Shown here in pieces: positions 25,959-34,217 of a stretch of DNA of 64,000 bases. The translations under genes and the position numbers were made by a program. The notes beneath the pieces are model-generated. The model ran no database searches and was not told the DNA's origin. It saw only the letters and a program-made list of their open reading frames with translations. This DNA comes from Paenibacillus tyrphae (GTDB lineage: Bacteria > Bacillota > Bacilli > Paenibacillales > NBRC-103111): assembly GCF_024158745.1 (NCBI RefSeq), contig NZ_JAMZAW010000008.1, forward strand, positions 1 through 64,000, given 5' to 3'. Positions within the stretch are counted from its first letter, which is position 1. Each line of letters begins with the position of its first letter.

Positions 25959-27095
25959 ATGAAAGCCGTTACGTATCAAGGTATCAAGAACGTGCAGGTA
26001 AGGCAGGTGGAAGACCCCAAGCTCCAAAAAGTGGACGACATCATCGTCAAGCTGACGACCACGGCCATCTGCGGATCGGATCTGCACCTTATTCACGGTA
26101 TGATCCCTAATCTCCCTACGGATTATATTATCGGTCACGAACCAATGGGCATTGTGGAAGAGGTCGGTCCCGAAGTAACCAAAGTCAAAAAAGGCGACCG
26201 GGTCGTCATCCCGTTCAATGTAAGCTGCGGCGAATGCTACTATTGTAAAAATCAATTGGAAAGCCAATGCGACAATTCGAATCCGAACGGGGACATGGGC
26301 GGTTTTTTCGGCTACTCCGAAACGACCGGCGGCTATCCCGGAGGGCAAGCCGAATATATGCGGGTCCCTTACGCCAACTTCGTCCCCTTCCGTCTTCCAG
26401 AAAACTGCGAGGTCGAAGACGAGAAGCTGTGTCTGATCGCCGATGCCATGCCGACGGCCTTTTGGAGCGTAGACAACGCTGGAGTAAAGAGCGGGGATAC
26501 GGTGATCGTGCTCGGATGCGGCCCGGTCGGGCTGCTGGCGCAAAAGTTTGCCTGGCTCAAAGGGGCGAAGCGCGTCATCGCCGTCGATTACGTGGATTAT
26601 CGGCTGGAGCATGCGAAGCGGCACAATCAGGTGGAAACCGTCAATTTCGAGCAGGAACAAAATATCGGCAGCCATTTGAAAGAAATCACCCACGGCGGAG
26701 CCGACGTCGTCATCGACTGCGTAGGGATGGATGGAAAAATGACCCCGCTGGAGTTTCTGGCATCGGGCCTCAAGCTCCAGGGCGGTTCGCTGGGTGCCGT
26801 CGTCATCGCCTCCCAAGCCGTTCGCAAGGGCGGAACAATTCAAATTACCGGCGTTTACGGAGCCCGTTATAATGCCTTTCCGCTGGGGGATATTTTCCAG
26901 CGGAACGTAAATATCCGTACGGGACAAGCACCGGTGATCCATTACATGCCGCATATGTACAATTTGATTGCCGAAGGCAAGGTCGATCCCGGGGATATCA
27001 TTACGCACGTGCTGCCGCTGGATCAAGCGAAGCACGGCTACGAAGTATTCGATACCAAAACGGACGGCTGCATCAAAGTCATTCTGAAGCCCTGA
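25959..27095 (+). CDS. Zinc-dependent alcohol dehydrogenase (AdhB type)
   Basis: 378 residues of the medium-chain dehydrogenase family. Catalytic zinc ligands are in TAICGSDLHLIHG and GHEPMG, the structural zinc Cys cluster in CGECYYCKNQLESQC, and the NAD-binding loop in VIVLGCGPVGLLAQ. It resembles glutathione-independent formaldehyde/alcohol dehydrogenases. Length equals that of B. subtilis AdhB, which also lies among CotF-like genes, so it is probably expressed during sporulation and may act in or near the coat. The start has AAAGGAG at good spacing. Confidence 0.88.
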   Translation: MKAVTYQGIKNVQVRQVEDPKLQKVDDIIVKLTTTAICGSDLHLIHGMIPNLPTDYIIGHEPMGIVEEVGPEVTKVKKGDRVVIPFNVSCGECYYCKNQLESQCDNSNPNGDMGGFFGYSETTGGYPGGQAEYMRVPYANFVPFRLPENCEVEDEKLCLIADAMPTAFWSVDNAGVKSGDTVIVLGCGPVGLLAQKFAWLKGAKRVIAVDYVDYRLEHAKRHNQVETVNFEQEQNIGSHLKEITHGGADVVIDCVGMDGKMTPLEFLASGLKLQGGSLGAVVIASQAVRKGGTIQITGVYGARYNAFPLGDIFQRNVNIRTGQAPVIHYMPHMYNLIAEGKVDPGDIITHVLPLDQAKHGYEVFDTKTDGCIKVILKP

Positions 27096-27128
27096 ACAAT
27101 ACCGAGCTGAACGTGGAGGGTAACCATC

Positions 27129-27329
27129 ATGAAAAATACGTACGGCCTGCATGAAACATTGGATCTGCACGAAATCGCGGCCTTCAAAACAATTTGCATG
27201 ACCAAATCGGCAACGATGCGGGGACTAGTATCGGATGAGGACCTGAGGCGGCTTTTGGAGCAGGACGTTCAGCTATCGACCCGGCAGCTGCAAGAGCTGG
27301 ATGCTTTGCTGGCCAATGTCAACGCGTAG
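27129..27329 (+). CDS. Short CotF-like coat protein (YraE type)
   Basis: 66 residues: GLHETLDLHEIAAFKTICMT, KSATMRGLVSDEDLRRLLEQ, DVQLSTRQLQELDALL. It aligns along its whole length with the 68-residue protein at 25352 (identical H-E-x-x-x-F-K-T-I-C core). Ribosome binding site GGAGGG. Same operon as the dehydrogenase, 33 bases after it. Confidence 0.83.
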   Translation: MKNTYGLHETLDLHEIAAFKTICMTKSATMRGLVSDEDLRRLLEQDVQLSTRQLQELDALLANVNA

Positions 27330-27343
27330 AAAAGGAGCGACGC

Positions 27344-27640
27344 ATGAACACGCTAATCAAAAATTTAACCGGTATGGGCACGATGACCGATCAAGTTGTT
27401 GCCATGGATTTCCTAATCGCCGCCAAAACGGGCATTCAAAACTATGCCGTCGCGCTTACGGAAACCGCCAGTCCCGATATCAAAACCGTCCTGCGTAAGC
27501 AATTGGACGAAGCGATCTCGACCCACGAGCAAATCACGAACTATATGATGCGCAGAGGGTATTACCGCCCGTATCATATTCCCGAACAAATCGAGCTGGA
27601 TCGGACAAATATTCAAACGGCGTTAAACCTGCCGACCTGA
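27344..27640 (+). CDS. CotF-like spore coat protein (YraD type)
   Basis: 98 residues with the CotF core: MTDQVVAMDFLIAAKTGIQN, YAVALTETASPDIKTVLRKQ and STHEQITNYMMRRGYYRPY. It is the partner of the short gene just before it and a paralogue of the 25577 gene (shared D-F-L-x-x-A-K-T-G). Start ATG 27344 has AAAGGAG eight bases upstream. Last gene of the coat operon; the hairpin repeat that follows can end transcription. Confidence 0.85.
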   Translation: MNTLIKNLTGMGTMTDQVVAMDFLIAAKTGIQNYAVALTETASPDIKTVLRKQLDEAISTHEQITNYMMRRGYYRPYHIPEQIELDRTNIQTALNLPT

Positions 27641-27653
27641 TCCCTTACTAAAA

Positions 27654-27940
27654 AAAGAGGATTCCCATGGGACTTCACGGGAATCCTGATCTTGTTGAGG
27701 AAAGTGGTCATTATAAAAGAATAGAGAAACATACGGAGGCGGGGTATCTACTGGAGGAGCGATAGCGTTCGCCTTTGTCTGCGGGAAATATCCGCCGTTT
27801 AAGCGGCTTCAATCAAATTTCCTGCAGACAAGAGCGACCGGAAGTGGATACCCCACCCTCTCGTAACCTCTATCACTTCAATTGACCATTTTCTCAACAA
27901 GCCAAAGAGAATTCCCGTAAAATTCCACGGAATCCTCTTT
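27654..27940. repeat. Long imperfect palindromic element (MITE-like)
   Basis: About 287 bases fold back on themselves. The left end (AAGAGGATTCCC...) is repeated inverted at the right end (...GGAATCCTCTT). Further inverted matches continue inward: TGTTGAG and TGGTCA with their complements, GGGGTATC with GATACCCC, TTGTCTGC with GCAGACAA, and GCCG-TTTAAGCGGC at the centre. No ORF lies inside. It fills the space between the coat operon and the convergent dehydrogenase, and the outer hairpins can terminate from both sides. Size and structure fit a non-autonomous mobile element or a large intergenic repeat family. Confidence 0.75.
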
Positions 27941-27947
27941 CACCTCT

Positions 27948-28964
27948 CTATGAATCGTATCGGATCAGCACGCCAAGCGCCGAGGACGCTTCACGCTTCA
28001 GCACCTCATACGCCTCGACGGCATCAGCCAGCGCGAATTCGTGCGTGATCATCGGCCGGATCGCCAGACGCCCGTTTTCCACGTTGCGGACGAATTCTTG
28101 CATATTGCGCCCTTCCGTCCAACGGACGTACGATTTCGGATAATCCAGCCCCTCTTCCTCGTATTGGCGATCATATCGCCCCGGACCGCCTCCCCGGGCA
28201 ATGACGAAATCCGCTTCCTTCGCGAAAAACAGATCGCGCGAGAACTGAATCGGCACGTTGCCGATCAGAGCGAAGGTGCCGCGAAACGCCAGATGCTGCA
28301 TGCACGACTCGATCAGTTGCGAGGACGTGGCGTGCGCACACAATGCGATGCTGTCGAAGCCGTGGCCTTCCGTATAAGCGGCGATCCGCTCGGCGAGCAG
28401 CGGATCGTCGGCACGATGAACGTCGCTAATGCCGCACGCGGCCGCAAGCTGCAGCCGTTCGTCCTTCATATCCGTGGCGAACACCCGGTAGTTGGCCCGG
28501 TCGCCGAGCTGCGCGATCAGCAGGCCGAGCACGCCGAGTCCGGCGACCCATACGGTCTCCCCGAACTGGCGGGCCAGCCTGCGCGTGCTGTGCACGGCCA
28601 CGGAGCCGAGCCCTACGAACGAAGCCGTCGGCATCGATTCGGGACCGCTCAGCTTGGCGCAAAGCATCTCAGGCACGGACAGCACCTCCGCATGATAAAC
28701 GTAAGGTCCGCCGTAGCAAGCGACGAAATCTCCCGGCTTCAGCCCCTCCACGGCGCTACCAACCTCCAGCACGGTACCGGCGGCGCTGTAGCCGAGCGCG
28801 AAGCCGTCCGGGATGGCCGGATTCGCCAGCAGGCCGAGCTCCGTACCCGGACTGATGGAAGAGTAAATCACCTTCACCAGCACCCGTTTGGGATGCTCCT
28901 TCACGGAAGGCTCAGACCGGTCTTCGAGACGCACCTTGTCTTGGCAAGTGACGATCGTCTTCAT
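27948..28964 (-). CDS. Medium-chain dehydrogenase, zinc-site-less
   Basis: 338 residues. The N-terminal GroES-like domain has SSISPGTELGLL where zinc enzymes carry the Cys ligand, and GYSAAGTVLEVG and LKPGDFVACYGGPYVYHAE follow. The Rossmann loop is WVAGLGVLGLLIAQLG. It resembles the bi-domain oxidoreductase/BchC-like branch that oxidises polyols or sugar derivatives with NAD. It ends the operon that starts with the sugar-binding lipoprotein at 34028, only 29 bases after the DUF4855 gene, so it probably acts on the imported sugar. Start ATG 28964 follows AAAGGGGAA. Confidence 0.82.
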   Translation of the reverse strand: MKTIVTCQDKVRLEDRSEPSVKEHPKRVLVKVIYSSISPGTELGLLANPAIPDGFALGYSAAGTVLEVGSAVEGLKPGDFVACYGGPYVYHAEVLSVPEMLCAKLSGPESMPTASFVGLGSVAVHSTRRLARQFGETVWVAGLGVLGLLIAQLGDRANYRVFATDMKDERLQLAAACGISDVHRADDPLLAERIAAYTEGHGFDSIALCAHATSSQLIESCMQHLAFRGTFALIGNVPIQFSRDLFFAKEADFVIARGGGPGRYDRQYEEEGLDYPKSYVRWTEGRNMQEFVRNVENGRLAIRPMITHEFALADAVEAYEVLKREASSALGVLIRYDS

Positions 28965-28993
28965 GCTTCATTCCCCTTTTTCTCCGAAGTTCG

Positions 28994-30742
28994 TTACTCC
29001 GCTTCCTGCTCTTCCAGCTCCAACGCCTGAAGCTCCTGCGGATTTGTTACTTTATACTTGCCTTTAATGTACTGATACGTGCGGTCGTACACTTCGCGCT
29101 CAATCGGCGTCTCGGATTGTGCAGCCTTCCAGAGCGTTTTCACCTGTTGATAGAACACGTTGTACGATTTGTTCATAAACTTGTGTTCTTTTCCTGCGTC
29201 CAAGTATGCGTAGTAGCGGTTACGCAGCTTCTCGTCCGTCAGCGCCGCGTCGCTCAGCTCGATCTCGACGCCCATGCCGTTATCATAAGCGGCTTGAGCG
29301 ATCGTGCTCATCCGGTCGACGTTGGCATAAGGATGGAAATAATAGTTCGGCTGCATGGCTGCCACATCGAATCCGTTTTCTTTCCAATCGTTCCAGCCCC
29401 GGGCGAAATAATACGGAATCCATTGGAACGTCGCGCCTTTGGAGCGGACATAATCGCCGGTCTGCTTCACCACCTCATGCTCCATCGCGCTTAACTGATG
29501 CCCAATGTATTCATTGTACCAATAGAACGAGACGAGCTTCAGGTCAGAGTAATTTTTCGCGTTCCAGCGCTTGTACACCTCGTCGACGTACCACTTGGTC
29601 ACCTTAAGCCGGTTCTTCGTAGCTTCCGCTTCCCCGACCTCCTTGACGTTCAAGTTCTCGCTGATGCCGTCGCCGTCTACATCGCCGAAATCGCTCTGAT
29701 CCGTACGCGGATATGGGATTGCGATAACGACCTTTGCCTCGTATTTCCTTCTCGGCATATCCGCCTTCGCTTCCTTCACCGCTTCGTTCAGCGCCCCCAG
29801 CTCGTAATCGTCGCGGAACACGCGGTCAAGAAACTTTTCAAAGTGACCTTTGTTTGTCGGCTTCCCCGCCGAACCGTAATTGGTGCCGTCTAACAAAGCA
29901 GGGAGCGGTAAGAATAAGAAGCCGTCGAACATATAGTCCTTGCGCTTCATGTTTTGATCCACATAAGAGACATACGGCTTGAAGTCCTCTTTCTTGAACG
30001 AAACCCAGTCGCTTGGCTGGTACTGCCATTCTCCGGTATAAATAAGCACTTCATCACGAATGCCTCCCGTCTGCTTTGAGCCCGGACGAGGATACCCTTG
30101 ATCCGGCTTCGGCGCTTTGTTCGGCTTCAGCTTGCTGCCCGACTTGTCGCGCGTGCCCATGACCTCGATCTCATCGACGAACAGCCAGGATTCCGCCGGA
30201 ATGTCCATATAGACGTAGCGGGCTACCGTATTGACACCGGTTTTGGCGATCGTTTGCTTCACGGGGCCTTTTTCCGTCGTCGGCAGCGCGCTTTTTACTT
30301 TACCGAGATGCTGCCACGTGTTACCGTTCTCCGAGATCGAGTACGAGATTTCGTCCGGGAAAAAGATCCCGTTCGGTAAATCCTGCAGCGTACTGACCTT
30401 AATGTCCTGGATCGTCACCGGTTCGCCCAGATCGAGCTTGAAGGTGCGGTAGCCCTGCCACAGCCTACCGACATACGCTTTGTCCGAAAAGGATGTCCCG
30501 CCGTAAACGCCGTCCGTCAGCTGCTTGCCCGTATCGTCCGGATAGGCGTCTTCCGTCGGTCCGAAATGCGAGTCGCGCGGATACGGGGTTTCGAACGTAT
30601 ACGGCTTGTTCAAAGCCAAATTTTCCAGAGGCGCAATCGCCTGTGCTGTTTGTTCTGCGGATGCGCCTGCAGCGGGGATGACTATCCCCCCGGCCAGTGC
30701 CAAAGACAGAATGGCTGCCGTAATGTTGGATCGTTTTTTCAT
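28994..30742 (-). CDS. Secreted DUF4855 protein with N-terminal discoidin-like region
   Basis: 582 residues from ATG 30742 (GGAGGGAAG upstream). A signal peptide (hydrophobic core AAILSLALAGGIVIPAA, cut after GASA) is followed by a beta-rich region (ALNKPYTFETPYP, LTDGVYG, KLDLGEPVTIQDIKVS) that looks like an F5/8C carbohydrate-binding domain. The rest is DUF4855 (EVLIYTGEW, DGFLFLP, VVIAIPYPR, SFYWYNEYIGHQ, DVAAMQPNYYF), a probable TIM barrel related to glycosidases. The last residues are acidic (LELEEQEAE). Its position inside a sugar ABC operon suggests it releases or binds the imported sugar at the wall. No catalytic activity is established for the domain. Confidence 0.8.
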   Translation of the reverse strand: MKKRSNITAAILSLALAGGIVIPAAGASAEQTAQAIAPLENLALNKPYTFETPYPRDSHFGPTEDAYPDDTGKQLTDGVYGGTSFSDKAYVGRLWQGYRTFKLDLGEPVTIQDIKVSTLQDLPNGIFFPDEISYSISENGNTWQHLGKVKSALPTTEKGPVKQTIAKTGVNTVARYVYMDIPAESWLFVDEIEVMGTRDKSGSKLKPNKAPKPDQGYPRPGSKQTGGIRDEVLIYTGEWQYQPSDWVSFKKEDFKPYVSYVDQNMKRKDYMFDGFLFLPLPALLDGTNYGSAGKPTNKGHFEKFLDRVFRDDYELGALNEAVKEAKADMPRRKYEAKVVIAIPYPRTDQSDFGDVDGDGISENLNVKEVGEAEATKNRLKVTKWYVDEVYKRWNAKNYSDLKLVSFYWYNEYIGHQLSAMEHEVVKQTGDYVRSKGATFQWIPYYFARGWNDWKENGFDVAAMQPNYYFHPYANVDRMSTIAQAAYDNGMGVEIELSDAALTDEKLRNRYYAYLDAGKEHKFMNKSYNVFYQQVKTLWKAAQSETPIEREVYDRTYQYIKGKYKVTNPQELQALELEEQEAE

Positions 30743-30807
30743 TTGCTTCCCTCCAGATGGATGAATTGGAATCGAATCATTTATGTTCATTTCCCGGATG
30801 CTCTGTC

Positions 30808-31686
30808 TCACTTAAAGCCTGTCAGCGTAATGCCTTGAATGAACTGCTTCTGCACGAAGAAATACAGCGCGATGATCGGGACCGTGAAGAGCGTCGAAGC
30901 GGCCATCAGAAGGCCCCACGAAACTTTGTATTCTCCAATAAACGACCGGAGGCCGACGGACAGCGTCCACTTCTCAGGGTCGTTCAAGTAAATGAGCGGT
31001 CCCAGGAAATCGCCCCAAGCGTGCAGAAACGTAAGCAGCGCCACGGTATACAGCGCCGGCCGGGACAAAGGCAGAATCACCTGCCAATAAATGCGGAACT
31101 CGGACGCTCCGTCGATTTTGGCCGATTCCGTGAGCTCGTAAGGAATGTTCATAAAAAACTGGCGAAGCAGGAAAATATAATAGGCGGCGCCGAAAAAATT
31201 CGGCAAAATAAGCGGCCAATACGAATCGAGCATGTTCATCTGGTTGAACATGACGTAGATCGGCACCATCGTCACCTGAAACGGCAAAATCATCGTCCCC
31301 ATCATGACGAAAAACAAAAAGTCGCGCCCGCGGAACGCAATCCGCGAGAACCCATACGCCACCAGGGGCGAGGCGAACAGCTGCCCGACCGCAGACAGCA
31401 CGCAGACGAGCACGGTGTTGAGCGTATACTGAATGAAAGGAATCGTCTGAACCGCCTGCACATAGTTCATCCATTGGATTTTGTCCGGCCACCATACCGT
31501 CGGGATCGCGAAAATTTCCTGTTCGGACTTGATGGAGGTAATGAACAGCCAGGCGAACGGAGCCAGAAACAGCAAGCCCGCCAGCGCCAAGCCGATATGC
31601 GGCAGCACGGTTTTGCGGACATAGCGTCCCTGCTTCCTCCGAACCCCTGCCCCCGAGCCGGAGCGGGCGATCATCGTCTGCGCCAT
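30808..31686 (-). CDS. Sugar ABC transporter permease (MalG/UgpE type)
   Basis: 292 residues with six membrane segments and the ATPase-contact EAA loop in the form ESAKIDGASEFRIYW, followed by ILPLSRPAL. It forms the second half of the transport channel with the upstream permease; the start overlaps that gene's stop by one base (TAATG). No ATPase gene is in the operon, so a shared MsmX-type ATPase elsewhere is expected. Confidence 0.92.
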   Translation of the reverse strand: MAQTMIARSGSGAGVRRKQGRYVRKTVLPHIGLALAGLLFLAPFAWLFITSIKSEQEIFAIPTVWWPDKIQWMNYVQAVQTIPFIQYTLNTVLVCVLSAVGQLFASPLVAYGFSRIAFRGRDFLFFVMMGTMILPFQVTMVPIYVMFNQMNMLDSYWPLILPNFFGAAYYIFLLRQFFMNIPYELTESAKIDGASEFRIYWQVILPLSRPALYTVALLTFLHAWGDFLGPLIYLNDPEKWTLSVGLRSFIGEYKVSWGLLMAASTLFTVPIIALYFFVQKQFIQGITLTGFK

Positions 31687-32615
31687 TATTTTTCACCTCC
31701 GTAATACACCCAACGGGCTGACGAGCGGAAAATAAGCAGCGTCAGGCCCAGCACGATCGCGCACAAAATCCACGCCATGCTGGAGGCGTACCCCATATTC
31801 AGGAACGAAAAGGCGGTTTGGTACAAATAAATCGCGTAGAACAGCATGGAATTTTCCGGCCCTCCCACGGATTGGGACGCTTCTGCGAAAATAAGCCCCT
31901 GCGTGAAAAACTGGAACGAGTTGATCAGACCGTTGATCAGCAAAAACAGCGTCATCGGCGATATGGCAGGCAGCGTGATGTGGCGGAAGCGGCTCCACCG
32001 GCCGGCGCCGTCGATTTCGGCGGCTTCGTAGAATACTTTCGGCACGTCCTGCAGCGCCGCCAAGTACATGACCGTCTGCGTGCCGGTGCCCCAGAAGCCC
32101 ATCAACACTAAGGCCGGCTTCGTCCACATCGGGTCGACGAGCCAGTTCGGCTCGACCATGCCCAGGGCGGCCAGCAGCTTGTTCACAAGCCCGTACTGCG
32201 CGTTGAGCAGCCACATCCACAGCAAGGAGCTGGCGACGGCAGGCACCAGCGTCGGCAGGAAATAGATCGTGCGGTACAGCGACTGCCCCCGCACGCTCAT
32301 ATTGAGCAGCATCGCCATCCCGAGAGCGAACGCCAGATGCGGCAGCAGGCCGAACACGGTGATGTAGACCGTATTGTACATGGACAAATAAAACTTGCTG
32401 TCCGCGAACAGATTCTTGTAATTTTGCAAACCTACCCATTCGGGCTTGGAAAACAAGTTATATTCCGACAAACTGTAATAAAACGACATCGCAATCGGGT
32501 AGAGTTGAAACAAAAGAAAGCCGGCAATCCACGGACTGATAAATAGTAATCCCGTCCATAACGCTTTATTCCTCCGGTGACGGAATCCGGGCGTTGCGGC
32601 AGCGGCGCGAGCCAT
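31686..32615 (-). CDS. Sugar ABC transporter permease (MalF/UgpA type)
   Basis: 309 residues, about six membrane segments (first: ALWTGLLFISPWIAGFLLF), with the EAA loop EAAEIDGAGRWSRFRH. Partner of the following permease. The start ATG 32615 has AAAGGAG upstream. It lies 66 bases after the binding-protein gene. Confidence 0.92.
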   Translation of the reverse strand: MARAAAATPGFRHRRNKALWTGLLFISPWIAGFLLFQLYPIAMSFYYSLSEYNLFSKPEWVGLQNYKNLFADSKFYLSMYNTVYITVFGLLPHLAFALGMAMLLNMSVRGQSLYRTIYFLPTLVPAVASSLLWMWLLNAQYGLVNKLLAALGMVEPNWLVDPMWTKPALVLMGFWGTGTQTVMYLAALQDVPKVFYEAAEIDGAGRWSRFRHITLPAISPMTLFLLINGLINSFQFFTQGLIFAEASQSVGGPENSMLFYAIYLYQTAFSFLNMGYASSMAWILCAIVLGLTLLIFRSSARWVYYGGEK

Positions 32616-32681
32616 TGCGGCCCCACTCCTTTCGTGTCAGGTTCATCGAAAGGGGAAGTTGCCCCCTCCTCCGGCGCCCTG

Positions 32682-34028
32682 TTATTTGCTCTTCGCCTTG
32701 TCCGCAAGCGGCTGGATTTTCGTCACGACGCGGTCCATCGCTTCCTGCGGCGTCGCCTGCCCTTTCAGCGCTTTTTCCGTTTCTTCGGTCAGCGCCTGCA
32801 AATATTCGTTAATGTAGACGCTGTTCGGGAACCCTTGCAGCGTTTTGCTTTTCGCCCGATCGTAGAAATCAAGCATCATGACCAGCTTCTCGTTCTTCCG
32901 CAGCTTCGGATCGTCAAGCGCCGGCAGCCAGCTCGGGATCGTCTTCGATTCGATGGAGAATTCCACCTGCGATTCCTGGCCGATCAAATATTGCATGAAC
33001 TCCCACGCTTCCTCCGGATGCTTCGCCTTTTTCGGAATAAACACCGCGCGAGGTCCGACCATCCCGGAACCTTTCAGATCGGGCCGGTCCGCGGGATACG
33101 GGAACGGAGCGATGCCGATCGGGCCGTCCGGCTTCCGTTCGTCGGGGAAGTTGTACTCCCAGCCGATCATCATTGCCAGCTTGCCGGTCAGCAGCGGGTC
33201 GTTCGGCGTCCCCCGCTGTCCCATGCCGGAGCGGAATTTGCCGATCTGGTCCATTCCGAACTCTTCATAAAATTTGCGCTGGTAGGCGATCGCCTTGACA
33301 TTCGCTTCCTGGTTGGCGGTTATTTTCCCGTTCGCGTCCACCCAGCCGCCGCCGAAAATGACCGGCCAAAACACGTTATCGATCCACGGATAATCCGGAA
33401 TGAAACCGATTTGCGAGATCGTACCGTTTTCGCGCTTGGTCAGCTTTTTGGCGGTATCGAACAGCTCTTCGAGCGTTTCCGGCGGCTTCGCAATGCCCGC
33501 ATCCTGGAACGCTTTCTTGTTGTACATCAGCGTGCTGGCCATACTGACTGTAAACGGCAGCGCGTAATATTGATCGTTCACCTTCATCCGTTCCAAAGCA
33601 GCCGGAATAAAGCTCGCGGTATCGAGCTTGCTCTTCTTCAGGTAATCGGCAAGCGGCAGCACCGCGCCGGCATGCGCCCACGGGCCGATATTGTTCCAGT
33701 ACGTCAGCGCAACGTCGGGCGGGTTGCCGCCGGAAATCGCCGTGAGCTGCTTCGTCGCGTCCTGGTTGCCCAGCACCTTGACCGTGATGCGGTCCTGACT
33801 CTTGTTGAACGCATCGACCCGCGCCGTAATCGGACCGGCGTCTTTATCGGTCCAGACGTGCCAGAAGGTAATCTCCACCTTATCCTTCGGCTTGCCGCCT
33901 GCAGCATCGGTCTTGCCCGCGCCGTCGCCTTGAGGCTTCGCCGTTCCGCCGGAGCATCCGGCCAGCCCGGCCACTGAAGCCAAGATGAGGGAAAATGCTG
34001 CGAAACCCACTTTTTGAAACGCTTTCAT
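32682..34028 (-). CDS. Sugar-binding lipoprotein (ABC family 1)
   Basis: 448 residues. The lipobox is LAGC with Cys25, followed by a Gly/Lys-rich linker and the family 1 solute-binding fold (VEITFWHVWTD, NKSQDRITVKVLGNQDATKQ, GNPPDVALTYW, MIGWEYNFPDE). It captures an oligosaccharide or amino-sugar compound outside the membrane for the two permeases that follow. Located next to rpiR, dppA, an epimerase and divergent murQ, so a muropeptide- or MurNAc-type ligand is inferred; the ligand cannot be read from sequence. The ribosome binding site is GGAGGTGG. It is the first gene of a five-gene operon. Confidence 0.9.
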   Translation of the reverse strand: MKAFQKVGFAAFSLILASVAGLAGCSGGTAKPQGDGAGKTDAAGGKPKDKVEITFWHVWTDKDAGPITARVDAFNKSQDRITVKVLGNQDATKQLTAISGGNPPDVALTYWNNIGPWAHAGAVLPLADYLKKSKLDTASFIPAALERMKVNDQYYALPFTVSMASTLMYNKKAFQDAGIAKPPETLEELFDTAKKLTKRENGTISQIGFIPDYPWIDNVFWPVIFGGGWVDANGKITANQEANVKAIAYQRKFYEEFGMDQIGKFRSGMGQRGTPNDPLLTGKLAMMIGWEYNFPDERKPDGPIGIAPFPYPADRPDLKGSGMVGPRAVFIPKKAKHPEEAWEFMQYLIGQESQVEFSIESKTIPSWLPALDDPKLRKNEKLVMMLDFYDRAKSKTLQGFPNSVYINEYLQALTEETEKALKGQATPQEAMDRVVTKIQPLADKAKSK

Positions 34029-34155
34029 TTTGTGCCACCTCCATCATGTCTCAGGTGGATCTCTCTACTCCGATTCTTTTGTTTATCTTTATACTTTTGT
34101 TTTATCTGGGAAAGCCAAAAAAAAGAAAATCCCCCCTTCATGCTGTCCTCTAACT

Positions 34156-34188
34156 AAACTATACAACATTTCGGCGGAGATTTCCTCC
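34156..34188 (-). promoter_or_regulatory. Promoter and palindromic operator of the ABC operon
   Basis: On the minus strand TATAGT (plus coordinates 34156-34161) is a good -10 for the lipoprotein gene. The palindrome GGAGGAAATCTCC (34176-34188) covers the -35 position. The same palindrome type is found at 37191 and twice near 44640. Binding by the adjacent RpiR protein is inferred. Confidence 0.6.
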
Positions 34189-34217
34189 TTTTTTATTTAA
34201 TTTTATGAATTTATTTT

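Noticed and set aside
25833..27170. A 445-codon minus-strand ORF opposite the alcohol dehydrogenase
   Set aside because: A shadow ORF in GC-rich coding DNA; the plus strand has canonical dehydrogenase motifs.
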